NCBI RefSeq assembly: GCF_029760955.1
Contig: NZ_CP121682.1
Coordinates: forward strand, 1 to 64,000
DNA: 64,000 nt
Direction of reading: 5' to 3'
Source: Streptomyces cathayae
GTDB taxonomy: Bacteria > Actinomycetota > Actinomycetes > Streptomycetales > Streptomycetaceae
Under the pieces are notes generated by a model. It was not told the origin of the DNA and searched no databases. It was given only the letters and a program-made list of their open reading frames with translations. Position numbers and translations under genes: made by a program. This document shows positions 35,663 through 46,769 of the stretch, piece after piece (the first letter of the stretch is position 1; every line of letters starts with the position of its first letter).

Positions 35663-37729
35663 GTGATCGATTCCCCCCTCTCCAGCAAGACAAGCCCCCT
35701 GCCTGCGCTTCAGGTTGCCCTCTTCGGCACGCAGGCTGAGCAGTTCCACGGGCCGTGGCGCGAGCTGTTCAGCTCTGCTCCCTTCGCCTTCCAGGAAGGA
35801 CTCACGCACCGGGAGCGCACCGAGCTGTCCTATCAGCGACTCCACTTGGTCAATGAGGCTGTTTCCGATGCTCGGGCTCTGGTTGCCGACGCCGCTTCCC
35901 TGACCGCGTTGCACGAATGGGCAGGGGTTGCCGATGCCGGCATGGCAACGATCGCGAGCATCCACTTCAATCTGTTCCTCGGCAGCCTCCTGGATCACGA
36001 CCATGAGGACCGGAACCTGACGCCCTACCTCCAGATGGAGCGTCTGGGGACCTTCCTGTGCACCGAGCAAGCACACGGCAATGACGCTTCCCAGCTGGAA
36101 ACCACCGCCACGTTCGATCGGGCGTCAGGCGGCTTCGTGCTCGACACCCCGTCTGACGGCGCCCGAAAGTTCATGCCCAACACCAGTTCCGTAGGCGGCG
36201 CGAAGGACGCACTCGTCGCGGCCCGGCTGATCGTTGACGGGGACGACAAGGGCGTGTTCCTGTTCCTGACCCCTCTCAGCGACAGGAACGGGCAGCATCT
36301 GCCGGGTGTTGAGGTCTGGGACCTGCCCCAGACCGGAAGCGCTCCCGTGGATCACTGCACCACAGCGTTCCGCAGCGTCCCCCTGCCGTTCACCGCCATG
36401 CTGCAGGGGGAGCATGGACGACTCCGCCCGGACGGCCAGTTCGTCAGCTCCCTGGGCAACAGCCGCAAACGGTTCCTCCATTCCATCGGTCGCGTGACCA
36501 TGGGCAAACTCTGCATGAGCGCATACAGCCTGGGAGTGACACGGCACGCCTTGGGCATCGCCGTGCGGCACGCCCACACCCGGCAGACAGCAGGAATGAC
36601 CAAGGGGCAGCGGGTGCCCCTGATGTCACATCGGAGCCACCACACACCGCTCCTGGACGCCCTTGCCTCGACTTACGCAGCCACGTTGCTGCACCGGTCC
36701 GTTGTCCGGCAGTGGAGCCAGTCCACGGAGGCCGACCGTGAGGACTGCGAACGGCTGATAGCCGTCGCCAAGGGGTGGATCACATGGCGGGCCCGGGCCG
36801 TCATGACGGAGTGCCGCGAGAGGTGCGGTGCGCAAGGGCTCGCTCTGGCCAACGGCATAACGTTCCAGCTAGCCGCCAACGAGGGCACGATCACCGCCGA
36901 GGGAGACAATCTTGTCATCTGGACCAAGGCGGCCGGGGAGATGCTTCTGGGGGGCCTCACCCCGAAGCCGGCCAGTGAGGCACTGCCCGAGGATCGCTCG
37001 CTGCGCGATCCGCAGCACTTGCAGGACCTCCTGGCGGACGTAGAGCGAATATGGCACGAGCGGGCGCGTACGCGGCTGCGCACCAAGGGGGCTCGCTCAC
37101 CCCTGGAACGATGGAACACAACGGTCACCCCGGCCCTGAAACTCGTCGACGCGCATGCCCATCGCCTGGCCGCCGAGGCTCTGCTGAGTGCGTCCGCCCA
37201 AACCGCATCGGCACACGCCCGGTCGCTGCTCGTGGACCTGCACGGCCTCTTCGCCCTTCGCGAAGTGGCCGCCCACAGCGGCGACCTCCTGGCGCAAGGG
37301 CGTCTGACTACCGATCAGGTCTTGGATCTGCCGGACGTCGTCGAGAGTGTCGTCGCCGACCTCGCACCTCATGCGCTGGAGATGGTTGAGGCGTTCTCCG
37401 TGCCTCACGGACTTTTGGACCGCCACCCCATACTGCACCCGGACGGTTCAAGCGGCCTCGCGCGGCCCTGCCATGACTTCTGCGTACCTGACGGACCTCG
37501 TTGCGGCTGGTTGAAGCAAGGTTCCTCGCCGTCGACAACGTCCCATGAGGGCGGTTGCCGTACGTGCCTGACGAACTCTCGGATATTCGTGAGGCACGTA
37601 CGGAGGTCGGCACTTGTCTCACGCCTCGGCGCGTCTCGGGGTGACGCGCGGGCGGGAGGGCCCGCCACCGGTGCGGGCCCTCCGGGCACCTGCTTCAGAA
37701 GTACATCGCGCGGTGGGAGGTGTAGGTGA
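35663..37729 (+). CDS. Acyl-CoA oxidase/dehydrogenase family protein
   Basis: A long intact frame; the GTG at 35663 is the likely start (preceded by CCGGAG). The FAD-type acyl-CoA oxidase layout is visible: helical N-terminus (FHGPWRELFSSAPFAFQEGL), ASIHFNLFLGSLLDHDHEDR, beta-domain ATFDRASGGFVLDTPSDGAR and KFMPNTSSVGGAKDALVAAR, then SIGRVTMGKLCMSAYSLGVT and ITFQLAANEGTITAEGDNLV. Such proteins oxidise acyl-CoA, passing electrons to oxygen. The last ~90 codons (after VPHGLLDRHPILHPDG) run through an 18-bp hairpin and a terminator and do not look like the family, so a small indel may have removed the true stop near 37460. Confidence 0.75.
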   Translation: MIDSPLSSKTSPLPALQVALFGTQAEQFHGPWRELFSSAPFAFQEGLTHRERTELSYQRLHLVNEAVSDARALVADAASLTALHEWAGVADAGMATIASIHFNLFLGSLLDHDHEDRNLTPYLQMERLGTFLCTEQAHGNDASQLETTATFDRASGGFVLDTPSDGARKFMPNTSSVGGAKDALVAARLIVDGDDKGVFLFLTPLSDRNGQHLPGVEVWDLPQTGSAPVDHCTTAFRSVPLPFTAMLQGEHGRLRPDGQFVSSLGNSRKRFLHSIGRVTMGKLCMSAYSLGVTRHALGIAVRHAHTRQTAGMTKGQRVPLMSHRSHHTPLLDALASTYAATLLHRSVVRQWSQSTEADREDCERLIAVAKGWITWRARAVMTECRERCGAQGLALANGITFQLAANEGTITAEGDNLVIWTKAAGEMLLGGLTPKPASEALPEDRSLRDPQHLQDLLADVERIWHERARTRLRTKGARSPLERWNTTVTPALKLVDAHAHRLAAEALLSASAQTASAHARSLLVDLHGLFALREVAAHSGDLLAQGRLTTDQVLDLPDVVESVVADLAPHALEMVEAFSVPHGLLDRHPILHPDGSSGLARPCHDFCVPDGPRCGWLKQGSSPSTTSHEGGCRTCLTNSRIFVRHVRRSALVSRLGASRGDARAGGPATGAGPPGTCFRSTSRGGRCR
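37558..37603. other. Long inverted repeat (18-bp arms)
   Basis: The arms CCGTACGTGCCTGACGAA and its complement match at 17 of 18 positions around a 10-nt loop. It lies just inside the annotated 3' end of the acyl-CoA oxidase frame. It may be a terminator, an operator or a mobile-element end. Confidence 0.5.
37655..37683. terminator. Bidirectional terminator between convergent genes
   Basis: A perfect 11-bp GC stem (GGAGGGCCCGC) with a 7-nt loop lies between the acyl-CoA oxidase (+) and the 37695-38324 gene (-). Confidence 0.65.
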
Positions 37730-38324
37730 ACCTGTCACCGGCGCTCAAGGCGTACACGACGCGTCCACAGAAGTCCTGATACTCGGCTTCTTGCGCCGCA
37801 TCCAGCGTGATGGCCGGTACCGGCCCGGACGGCGCTCCACGCCCAATGGCCCTGAGGAGGCCGGGCGGTGTCTTGAGCTCCATCACATCCAGTACGCGTC
37901 CGAAGTCACCGACGAGACACCGCATGCTCGTCTCCTCCGCCAGCTCGTCGAGCGCATCGGTGAGCCGGCCAGTTTCCCGTTCCGCTCGAGCGAGCATGGT
38001 GTGACAGGCCCGCAGGGTGTGCAGATACTCCGCCGGGACGTCCACGGAGTACAGGCACGTCAGCTGTCGGCCTCGCGAGTCGTGCAGGGCATAGCCTTTC
38101 CGGCCCCCCTGCCCTCGGGCCGCCGGGACCAGGTCCTGCCACTGGAGCAGAGGCGGAAAACTCTGCTGAATTTCGCCCCATTTGCAATACGCAGTGCGGA
38201 TCATCAGGTCCTGTCCATCACTCAGATCGTTTCGGTAGAAGTGATACAGGTCGTACAACAAAGGCTGCTCGATCCCGATGAACATACCGAGGAACACCGG
38301 ATCGTCCGGGACCAAGAGCCGCAT
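37695..38324 (-). CDS. Hypothetical protein, 209 residues
   Basis: Intact frame from ATG 38324. The sequence contains LGMFIGIEQPLLYDLYHFYR, RNDLSDGQDLMIRTAYCKWG and LARAERETGRLTDALDELAE. It is soluble, with neither signal peptide nor membrane segment. No family was recognised. It lies 30 bp downstream of the XRE-family regulator gene on the same strand, so the two probably form an operon. Confidence 0.6.
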   Translation of the reverse strand: MRLLVPDDPVFLGMFIGIEQPLLYDLYHFYRNDLSDGQDLMIRTAYCKWGEIQQSFPPLLQWQDLVPAARGQGGRKGYALHDSRGRQLTCLYSVDVPAEYLHTLRACHTMLARAERETGRLTDALDELAEETSMRCLVGDFGRVLDVMELKTPPGLLRAIGRGAPSGPVPAITLDAAQEAEYQDFCGRVVYALSAGDRFTYTSHRAMYF

Positions 38325-38353
38325 CGAGATCCTCCCTCCTGGCGTTGGTGGTG

Positions 38354-39066
38354 CTACTGGGCAGCGGACTCAAAGAGGATGGTCAGGACGCTCACCCCGA
38401 CAGCACGGGCAGCCATGAACCGCGCCGTTCCCTCACCGTGCATCGGATGGCGCAGAGGGTGCGCCTGGCCGTTCAGACCCCGGCTTGGCTCGGCGACAAT
38501 CTGCTGCAGAGCCGGGTCACGGACGGCGTCCGCATACAGAGCCCGCACCGTGTCGTCGGCCGGATACCGGTAGCGAGCCAGCCTCAACTCAGCGAGCAAA
38601 TCCGGCGCCCAGCGCTTGTCCCAGTTCACAAGGACCGTTCGCGTTTCCTCCGAGAACAGCGCCCAGCGCCACAGGTTCGCCGGCTGCCCTCCCTTGGAGA
38701 ACATCTGCGGGAACGACTCGTCGGATGCCACCAGGAGCCCCCCCCGGGGGTCACGGCACAGGCCATCTCGCGTTGCCCGTTCAGGACCTCCTGCCAGTGC
38801 GGCGACGGATCTTCCACGAGGAGCACCGGGTTCGTCCCGTACAGGTTCAGGTGGGCGATCCGCAGATCGTGCGTCGTGAACCCGAGCAACTGCGCAATGC
38901 GCATGAAAACGTCCGGAGGGGGATGTGACGTTCCGGCCTCCACCTTCTGGTGCACACCAGCCCCGCCCCCGCGCAACGGAGGAGGTCTCGCTCCGCGAAC
39001 CCCCGCGCGCTGCGGGAGGGCCTGCGGGAGATCTGCACCGCGCCTGAGCGCTTCGTCGACGTCCAC
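38354..39066 (-). pseudogene. XRE-family transcriptional regulator with C-terminal sensor domain, frameshifted
   Basis: From the GTG at 39066 the frames read VDEALRRGADLPQALPQRAG, then (indel near 38990) ERDLLRCAGAGLVHQKVEAG, an HTH helix pair, then PDVFMRIAQLLGFTTHDLRI. After another indel near 38735 the C-terminal part reads PANLWRWALFSEETRTVLV, LLAELRLARYRYPADDTVR and ends at 38354. The plan (HTH plus a 150-residue ligand-type domain) matches MmyB-like XRE regulators common in Streptomyces. Repaired length is about 237 residues. Likely co-transcribed with the 209-residue protein downstream. Confidence 0.6.
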
Positions 39067-39159
39067 CTGCCGCAGCCCTTTGGTACGCGGTCCACCGCGG
39101 CGGCTACCCGACCACGGCTCCAGTGCTCTGACCGCACAGGTTCACCGAGTTGAGTGCGC

Positions 39160-39718
39160 TCAGTCGGGCCGTGCCGCCTTCCACGTCCACGACGTCCGGC
39201 GGGGCAGACCGTCCAGGTCCCCTCGTCCAGTGCACCACAGCAACACTGGGACGGGCTCGCCGGGCGGGGCGTCGGGGAACAGCCGGTCGAGCACGGCCGC
39301 CCATAGCGGTGTCGGCGGCAGCCAGTCCGCGGGTGATGTCGTGGATGTGCAGCAGGATCTCGGCGACGCCCATCGCCGCGAATCCCGTCGGGTCGCACGG
39401 GCCCCGGTGCCAGGCCCGCAGGGACGGGTCGGCGGTGGCCAGCGCGCTGCCGGGCAGGCCGCCGCAGGCGGCGGCCACCTGCAGCGCCTCGGCAGGCGAG
39501 GCGGTGGGGCGCACGCGCAAATCGAAGAGGAGGTAGGCGTCGGCCGGGCGCGCGGCGAGCTGGCCTGCGTAGGCCAGCAGGTCGTGGCCGATGTGTGAGG
39601 CGGTCTGCCGGCAGTTCCACTCCAGCGGGCCGGCCGGCACTGTCCAGTCCTCGTCCGTGCGAGGCCTCAGTACCTCCAGCATCTGCGCCACGGCGGCCTG
39701 AACGTCTTGGTGGTGCAT
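39160..39718 (-). pseudogene. DinB-superfamily (maleylpyruvate isomerase N-terminal-like) protein, one frameshift
   Basis: From ATG 39718: ALQVAAACGG-type helices and metal-binding His in ASHIGHDLLAYAGQLA and AEILLHIHDITRGLAAAD, matching mycothiol-dependent maleylpyruvate isomerase N-terminal domains. One indel near 39315 shifts to AAVLDRLFPDAPPGEPVPV, LLWCTGRGDLDGL and ends at 39160. About 186 residues when repaired. Such proteins are putative metal-dependent thiol transferases. It sits just downstream of the IS630-type element, which may separate it from its promoter. Confidence 0.65.
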
Positions 39719-39767
39719 GCGGTGCTCCTCGCAGGGCACGTTGTGATGGGCTGTGCTGTTCGTTCGT

Positions 39768-40975
39768 TCAGGCCGCGGCGGTGATGGGTCTGCCGCCCCA
39801 GCGGATGCCTTTCTCGCTTCGGCTGCGGGCGCGTTCCTTGCGCTGGGCAGCGAGGACGTCGGGGTGGCGGGCGTTCTTGTTGCGCCAGCGCAGGTAGGCG
39901 TGCAGGGCACGGGTCTGGACGGTGTGGTTGGGGTGGTGGGAGTTGGCGACGGTGAACTGCCGCAGTGGTCCGAAGTGGGCTTCGATCGGGTTGGCCCAGG
40001 ACGCGTAGGTCGGGGTGAAGCACAGCTCGACCCGGTTCTTCTTCGCCCAGCGCCGGATCGTCTGGCCTTTGTGGGCGGAGAGGTTGTCCAGGATGACGTA
40101 GATCGGGGCGCCGTCCGGGCGGGCCGCGCGGATCGACTTCAGTGCGGCCAGGGTGTTCGCGGCGCCCTTCTCGCGTCGGTTGACGCCCCACAGGGTGTCG
40201 TCGCCGATCGAGTAGCAGCCGTGGAAGTAGCGCACTCCGTGGGTGCGGTGGTAGGTCGCGGGGTGACGCTCGGGGTGACCGGCAGGTGCCCACGACGAAC
40301 CAGGGGCGGGGCGGATACCGAGCGGGCCGAACTCGTCGAACGCGAACACACGGTCCGGGAAGCGGTCCAGGACCTCCTCCATGCGATCGAGCTTGGTGGC
40401 GCGGTCCGGGTCGGGTGACTCCTTCCACGTCTTGGTGCGCTGGAGGTGATGCCGCGGCGCGCGAGCAGGCACCGTAACGCCTCGCGGCTGATCCGGATCA
40501 TGTGGCCGGGCACGCGGCGCAAGTTAGGCGGCGAGTTTGCGGAGGGACCAGCGGGTAAAGGACTGGCCGAGCTTGGTCGGGCGGGTGGTGGCCGTCGCCA
40601 CGGCGAAGTCCTCGTCGTCAGGACTGAGCGGGCGGGAGGCCCTCCTCCCCCGGGCGGAGCCTGGGGGGGACGGCCTCCCGCCCACCGAGGGTCCAGACAG
40701 GCCAGGCCGATCTCGTTGAACCGGTGGATCAGGTCCCGGACGGTGTCCTCGTCGGCCTGCACCAGCTTCGCGCTCACCGGCACCCGGTTCCCGCCGGCCG
40801 AGGCCAGCAGCATCATCGCGCGCCGGTACCACACCGAACTGGTACTTCCCCGGCGCACTATCTGCTGCAGCCTCTGACCCTCCTGGTCGGTCAACCTGCG
40901 CACACGGACAGGCTCAGCCACCACACCCCCAGCGGTCGGATCGGACGTCACTGCACATCCAACCGCCCGGACCAC
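39768..40975 (-). pseudogene. IS630-family transposase, frameshifted
   Basis: N-terminal part from 40975: RRLTDQEGQRLQQIVRRGST, YRRAMMLLASAGGNRVPVSA, VRDLIHRFNEIGLACLDPRW, a helix-turn-helix region. After breaks between about 40500 and 40700 the DDE domain reads RVFAFDEFGPLGIRP (first Asp), PIYVILDNLSAHKGQTIRRW (second Asp) and TYASWANPIEAHFGPLRQF (Glu). This is a full-length IS630-type protein of about 400 residues when repaired. Inverted ends and TA duplication were not located. Confidence 0.75.
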
Positions 40976-40996
40976 CGACCCGGCGAACCTATGCGG

Positions 40997-41604
40997 TCAG
41001 AGCACTAGCGGGCCCGGGGCCTGCCGCTCCAGCTTCGTCAGGTCGACCGCGGCGGCCTGTCCCGTTGTCGTGCATGTCTGCGCAGGGAGCGGCACGGCAG
41101 AGGGCTCGGGGTCGGCCTCGACGCCGTAGTCGGTTGCCAGTCCCGCAAGGCCAGAGGCATAGCCCTGTCCCACGGCCCGGACCTTCCAGCCGTACCGCGG
41201 CGGTACAACTCCGCCAGGAGCACGGCGGTCTCCCCGAGGTGAAGTCCGGCGCGGTGAACGACGCCGACGGGGCACCGTTCTGGGTGAACGTCAGCTGAGG
41301 GGCTCGGGTAAAGACAGCACCTGGTTGCGGCGGATCAACGCTCACGTCCACCCCTACACGGTGCACGTCGGCCGGCAGGCGAGAAAGCTCCGCAGTGAAC
41401 CGCCGCGCCCTCGACGGATACACCGTCCTGGGCTGGATGGTTGTAGAAGACCAGGTCGTGATCGCCACGGACCTTGCCGTCGGGGCCGAGCAGCAGCGCG
41501 GACGCATCCGCCGAGAGTCCCTGTACGGACACCGACAGCACCGTCCGCGCTGTCAGCAGCGCCGTGTTCTCACCCTTACGCAGCGACGTCGCCGGGTCTG
41601 TCAA
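40997..41604 (-). pseudogene. terD: TerD-family stress/tellurium-resistance protein, frameshifted
   Basis: From 41604: SLRKGENTALLTARTVLSVS, LLLGPDGKVRGDHDLVFYN (the TerD calcium-binding core), then in another frame SRLPADVHRVGVDVSVDP and QLTFTQNGAPSASFTAPDF, and in a third YASGLAGLATDYGVEADPE. Three frames are needed, so at least two indels. TerD-domain proteins bind calcium and are linked to stress and tellurite resistance. About 202 residues when repaired, normal for the family. An isolated copy: no terZABC neighbours are seen. Confidence 0.68.
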
Positions 41605-41718
41605 ACGAGAGGCCCGGATCGGACACTGAGACCTGCGTCTGATGCGAGAAGCTTCGGGCGAGAGTGTCGCCTGGCTCGGGGACGAGATAGGCGAAGTGAC
41701 GGGGGTGCGGTGCTGTCG

Positions 41719-42174
41719 TCACCTTCCGGGCGGGGGCACGTCGGCTTTGAGGGTTTTCATCGCAAAGCGGGACTGGAGCTTGGCCAGGCCCGGCAGGGCG
41801 AGCAGCCGTTGGGTCATGAACTGCTCGTAGGTTTCCAGGTCGGCGACCGAGATCAGCGCGTGGTAGTCGGAAGCGCCGAACATGCGGCGTGCCTCGACGA
41901 TTTCGGGGAGGGCCACCAGTTCGGCTTCGAAGCGCTCGACCGTGGTGCGGGCCTGGTCGGTGAGTTCGAGGTCGACCTGGACCTCGAAGCCGCGGTTGAG
42001 GGCCTTGGGGGCGATGCGGGCGTGGTAGCCGAGGATCACTCCCTGCTCTTCCAGGCGTCTGACGCGGCGCAGGCAGGGTGAGGGCGTCAGGCCGATCCGG
42101 TCGGCGAGTTCGGTGTTGGTCAGGCGGCAGTCGCGGCGCAGTTGCTCGATTATTGCGCGGTCGGTGCGGTCCAC
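41719..42174 (-). CDS. Lrp/AsnC-family transcriptional regulator
   Basis: Intact 151-residue protein from the GTG at 42174. HTH: RDCRLTNTELADRIGLTPSP and CLRRVRRLEEQGVILGY. The RAM ligand-binding domain follows (GFEVQVDLELTDQARTTVER, YHALISVADLETYEQFM). It is divergent from the aminotransferase at 42283 with an Lrp-box-like site between them, so it likely controls that gene in response to an amino acid. A truncated paralogue lies at 43709. Confidence 0.85.
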   Translation of the reverse strand: MDRTDRAIIEQLRRDCRLTNTELADRIGLTPSPCLRRVRRLEEQGVILGYHARIAPKALNRGFEVQVDLELTDQARTTVERFEAELVALPEIVEARRMFGASDYHALISVADLETYEQFMTQRLLALPGLAKLQSRFAMKTLKADVPPPGR

Positions 42175-42180
42175 GCGTGA

Positions 42181-43629
<1,449 letters not shown>

Positions 43630-43641
43630 CCACATTCGCAT

Positions 43642-43665
43642 CCCGGCAGCCGTCCGGCTGCCGGG
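43642..43665. terminator. Terminator after the aminotransferase gene
   Basis: A perfect 10-bp stem (CCCGGCAGCC, loop GTCC) lies 13 bp after the stop, between convergent genes. Confidence 0.7.
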
Positions 43666-43708
43666 CCGGTCCCGCACCGAACTGCACCGAGCGGCCGGGG
43701 TCTGAGAG

Positions 43709-44105
43709 TCAGCCCTCGGCCTTGATCGTTTTCATGGTGAGGTGGGACTCGAGGCGGAGGACGGCGGGGTGGCCGGTGAGCTTGTCCATGACGAAGGCCT
43801 CGTAGGCGGCGTCGTCGGCGACGGCGACGCGGACGAAGTGATGCGGGCTGCCGTACATACGGCGCAACTCGACGACTTCGTCGTACGCGGCGACGGCGGC
43901 CTCGAACTCCTCGATCGTCGTGCGGTCCTGGGCATGGATCTCGACGTCGACGAGGACTTCCATGCCGCGGCCCATGGCCTCGGGGTCGATGACGGCCCGG
44001 TAGCCGGCGATGACGCCGGCCTCCTCCAGCCGCTTGACCCGCCGCAGGCACGACGGCGGCGTCAGGCCGACCCGCTTCGCGAGCTGGACGGCCGGCCTGC
44101 CGCCG
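43709..44105 (-). pseudogene. Second Lrp/AsnC-family regulator, 5'-truncated
   Basis: The frame holds RPAVQLAKRVGLTPPSCLRR, VKRLEEAGVIAGYRAVID and the complete RAM domain (GMEVLVDVEIHAQDRTTIEE, ESHLTMKTIKAEG). The first helix and the start codon are missing: similarity stops at about 44105, where the sequence changes into a WD40-type fragment on the other strand. An internal ATG (43975) would give only the RAM domain. The paralogue at 41719 shares the same C-terminal style (MKTLKA / MKTIKA), so the aminotransferase was flanked by two related regulators. Confidence 0.7.
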
Positions 44106-44290
44106 TCACTGGCGGACTAGACGGCACGGTCCGCATCCGGGACCTCAACAAGCGGGTCTCCTCGCGCTTGCTCCTGCCCGCAATGGCGGGCGCTCTGGCC
44201 ATAACGCCCGCCGGGATCCTCGCATGCGGCACCAATCGCGACATTGGCATACTTACGGCAAAGGCGGGCGTAAAAGCTACCTGTATTTAG
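44095..44290 (+). pseudogene. WD40-repeat protein, C-terminal relic
   Basis: The last codons of an otherwise lost gene read GLDGTVRIRDLNKRVSS and MAGALAITPAGILACGTN before a stop at 44290. LDGTVRIRDL is the D-strand signature of a WD40 blade. The junction with the truncated Lrp gene at about 44100 marks a deletion or recombination point. Confidence 0.5.
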
Positions 44291-44553
44291 CTTGGCGTTT
44301 ACCGACTTCGGCGCTTTGAGGTCCGACCGGACTCTGCTGCGCGATTCGCCGCGGGGGTGAGGGCGGGTTGATGAGGATCTTTGAAAACGGCCAGGGATAC
44401 TCGTCGCCCCACTCGGTCCGGAGTCCAACGGAGTGGGGAGTTTCAGAGAGCGTTGCCGACCGGGGCCGCCCGCTCGTGGAGTGTGCGGGCCGTGCTGGCC
44501 GGTCAAGGGCGGGCGGTGTCATCGCCTCGAAGCGACAGTGCGGGTGAGAAGGG

Positions 44554-45479
44554 TTGCCCGTGGCCGTGCGGAGACCGTTGACGCGTGAGGAGCGTGAGGA
44601 GATCGCGGTCGGACGCGCCCAAGGTGAGGGGGTGCGGGAGATCGCCCGGCGGGTCGGCCGATGCTCGTCGGTGGTCAGCCGGGAGCCGGCACGCAACTCC
44701 TCGACGCGCGGCTACCGGGCATCGACGGCCGACAAGCGGGCGGCGACGCGGCGTCGGCGGCCTCAGCAACGCCTGCTGGACGACAACGTGCTGCTGCGGC
44801 AGCGGGTCCTGGCCGACCTGCGGTACGGGCGCACGCCGAACCAGATCGCGGGCCGTTTGAAACTCGAGGCCCAGGACACGAGTGTGGCAGTCATGGAAGG
44901 CTCGCTCCCGGCCGGCGGGGAAACGATCTCCCACGAGGCCGTCTGCACGTGGATCTACGCACCGCCCAAGGGCGAGCTCGCCCGGCTGGGCGTGATGCTG
45001 CCCAGCCGCCGCACTGCCCGCGGCCCCCGCCGCAGGCCCGATGCGTCCCAAGGAGCCGGATCGCCGGCCTGCGCTCGATCCACGACCGTCCCGCCGAAGC
45101 TCTCGTCCGCCGGGTCCCCGGCCGCTGGGAAGGCGACCTCGTCGTGGGCAGGAACGGCGCTACCGCGGCCGCGACCCCGGCCGGCCGCGCCACCCGCTTC
45201 CTGATGATCCTCGCCCTGCCGAAGGGCGAGAACGCCGACGGCCTGTCGACCGTGCTCACCCACCAGATCGACGGTATGCCGGAGTTGGTGCGCAAGTCGC
45301 TGACCAGGGAACCGGGATGGGACGGCATGCCGCGCTGGCCCTGGCTACCGGCCTGGACGTCTGCTTCGCCGACACCGGGCGTTCCGTCGGGCCGCACGGC
45401 CCAAGGAACTGCTCGACCGAACGCTCCCGCCGCAGGGCCCCGAGGATGAACGACTCCGTCAAGTACCGCACCCGGTCAC
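44554..45479 (+). pseudogene. IS30-family transposase, frameshifted and truncated
   Basis: N-terminus: RRPLTREEREEIAVGRAQGE and VREIARRVGRCSSVVSRE, the IS30 HTH; then TPNQIAGRLKLEAQ and ISHEAVCTWIYAPPKGELAR. After an indel near 45050 the DDE part reads SIHDRPAEALVRRVPGRWEG, DLVVGRN and FLMILALPKGENADGLSTV. Another break follows near 45300. The C-terminus with the catalytic Glu is not found. Intact IS30 enzymes have about 380 residues, so the 3' end is missing. Confidence 0.7.
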
Positions 45480-45738
45480 CATAGGGTGCTCATCTCGTCG
45501 GCAAGCTCGACGATCAACAGGAGCATCAACGCCGTGCTTGCGGGAGGCGGGTGCATCTTTCTTGCCTCCGGTGGTGGGCTGCGCTGGGTCAGCGGCTGGG
45601 CGGACGCGCCCTCCAGGGGGGCGGAGGCAGGACGACCGGATCAGGGAGCGCTGTGGCTGCAGGGGCGTTGCGGACGGTGCCGCCGGCCGCTGGGCTGCCC
45701 CTTCGGCGGGGGCGCTGGCCGGTTGGTGTCGGGGCGTC

Positions 45739-46272
45739 TCAGGGGCGGGGCTCGATCACCTCCAGGGCGCCGGTGTGGGTGTCATAGCTGCGCAGGGTGA
45801 TGAGCCGGGCCGACAGCGGCGGCGCCGGCAGCAGTTCGGGGATGCGCCGGCCGGCGAAGGCACCTGCCCGCCGGGTACGGCCGAGGGTGATGTGCGGGCT
45901 CCAGCGCCCGGGTTCGTGGAATGGGCTGAGGGTCTCGGGCGGGCTGTCCGAGGCCACCGCCTCCCATACCCGGCGGTGCACGCCGGCCAGCGCGGAGTCG
46001 GGATCCAGCGACCAGGCCAGCACCGAGGTGGGCCTCTCGAAGCGGACCACGCCGGTGAACCGCACCGGCAGCGGCAGGGCGGCGGCCACCTCGGCGAGCT
46101 CCCAGCGGATCGGGGCGGTCAGCTCCGGGCAGGCGGCCAGGGTGAGGTGCGGGCTGTTGGTCGGTGAGCGGTGGCGCGCCTGACTGGGCAGCCCCGCGTC
46201 CGCGAGCCGCCGCCAGGCCTTTCGAACCGCTAGTTCTGCCGCCTCGTCCAGCAGAAGCTCGACCGTGCGCAC
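45739..46272 (-). CDS. 2'-5' RNA ligase / 2H phosphoesterase family protein
   Basis: Intact 177-residue protein with the two catalytic HxT/S motifs of the 2H superfamily: TNSPHLTLAACPEL (residues ~38-51) and GRWSPHITLGRTRRAG (~122-137). ThpR/LigT-type enzymes hydrolyse cyclic phosphodiesters or ligate RNA 2'-5'. Length is normal. It stands alone on the minus strand, with IS relics on both sides. Confidence 0.82.
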   Translation of the reverse strand: MRTVELLLDEAAELAVRKAWRRLADAGLPSQARHRSPTNSPHLTLAACPELTAPIRWELAEVAAALPLPVRFTGVVRFERPTSVLAWSLDPDSALAGVHRRVWEAVASDSPPETLSPFHEPGRWSPHITLGRTRRAGAFAGRRIPELLPAPPLSARLITLRSYDTHTGALEVIEPRP

Positions 46273-46769
46273 CGCTGCAGCCTACCGGTGGTCTGTGAGT
46301 GAGCAGGTCCTCGCGGGCAGGCAGCACTGTTCAGGAAGTGGGGCGGAAGGCAGTGGCAGGGCCGATGACGCCCGGGGAGGGGCCGCCGCCGGTGGCGCCG
46401 GGACATCCACCGGGCCGCATCCTTCCGGTTCCTCTGTTCGCCGTGCGCCGTGTCTGGGCTGCACCTTGTGCCGTGCGGGTGGCGGGCGCCCGTTCCGCGG
46501 GCCGGGTGCCGCGGTGGGAGGCTTGTGGGGTTTCTGTGTGGGGCCGGGGTTCTGGGGGCGGTGCTGCTGGTGTGCGGTGGCCTGCTCCTGGCTGTGGTTG
46601 TGGGAGGGGCCGTGCGGCCGGGGTCGAGGGCGGGGTGGTGGGCGGTCCGCTGCCGTTGGTGGTCACGGATCTGCTCGATACGGCGGCTCGGCTCGTCGGG
46701 ATCCGTGGTCTGCATCAGGTCGGTGAGGTTCTCGTAGCACACTGAACCGCCCCGGGTTCGGCAGAGATC
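46273..46769. other. Low-complexity region without a clear gene
   Basis: A minus-strand frame from 46742 begins plausibly (CYENLTDLMQTTDPDEPSRR) but soon turns into Pro/Arg/Thr-rich sequence without family features. The opposite strand has a hydrophobic stretch that is probably its shadow. It may be the 5' scrap of a gene cut by the IS3 relic at 46770. Confidence 0.35.
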
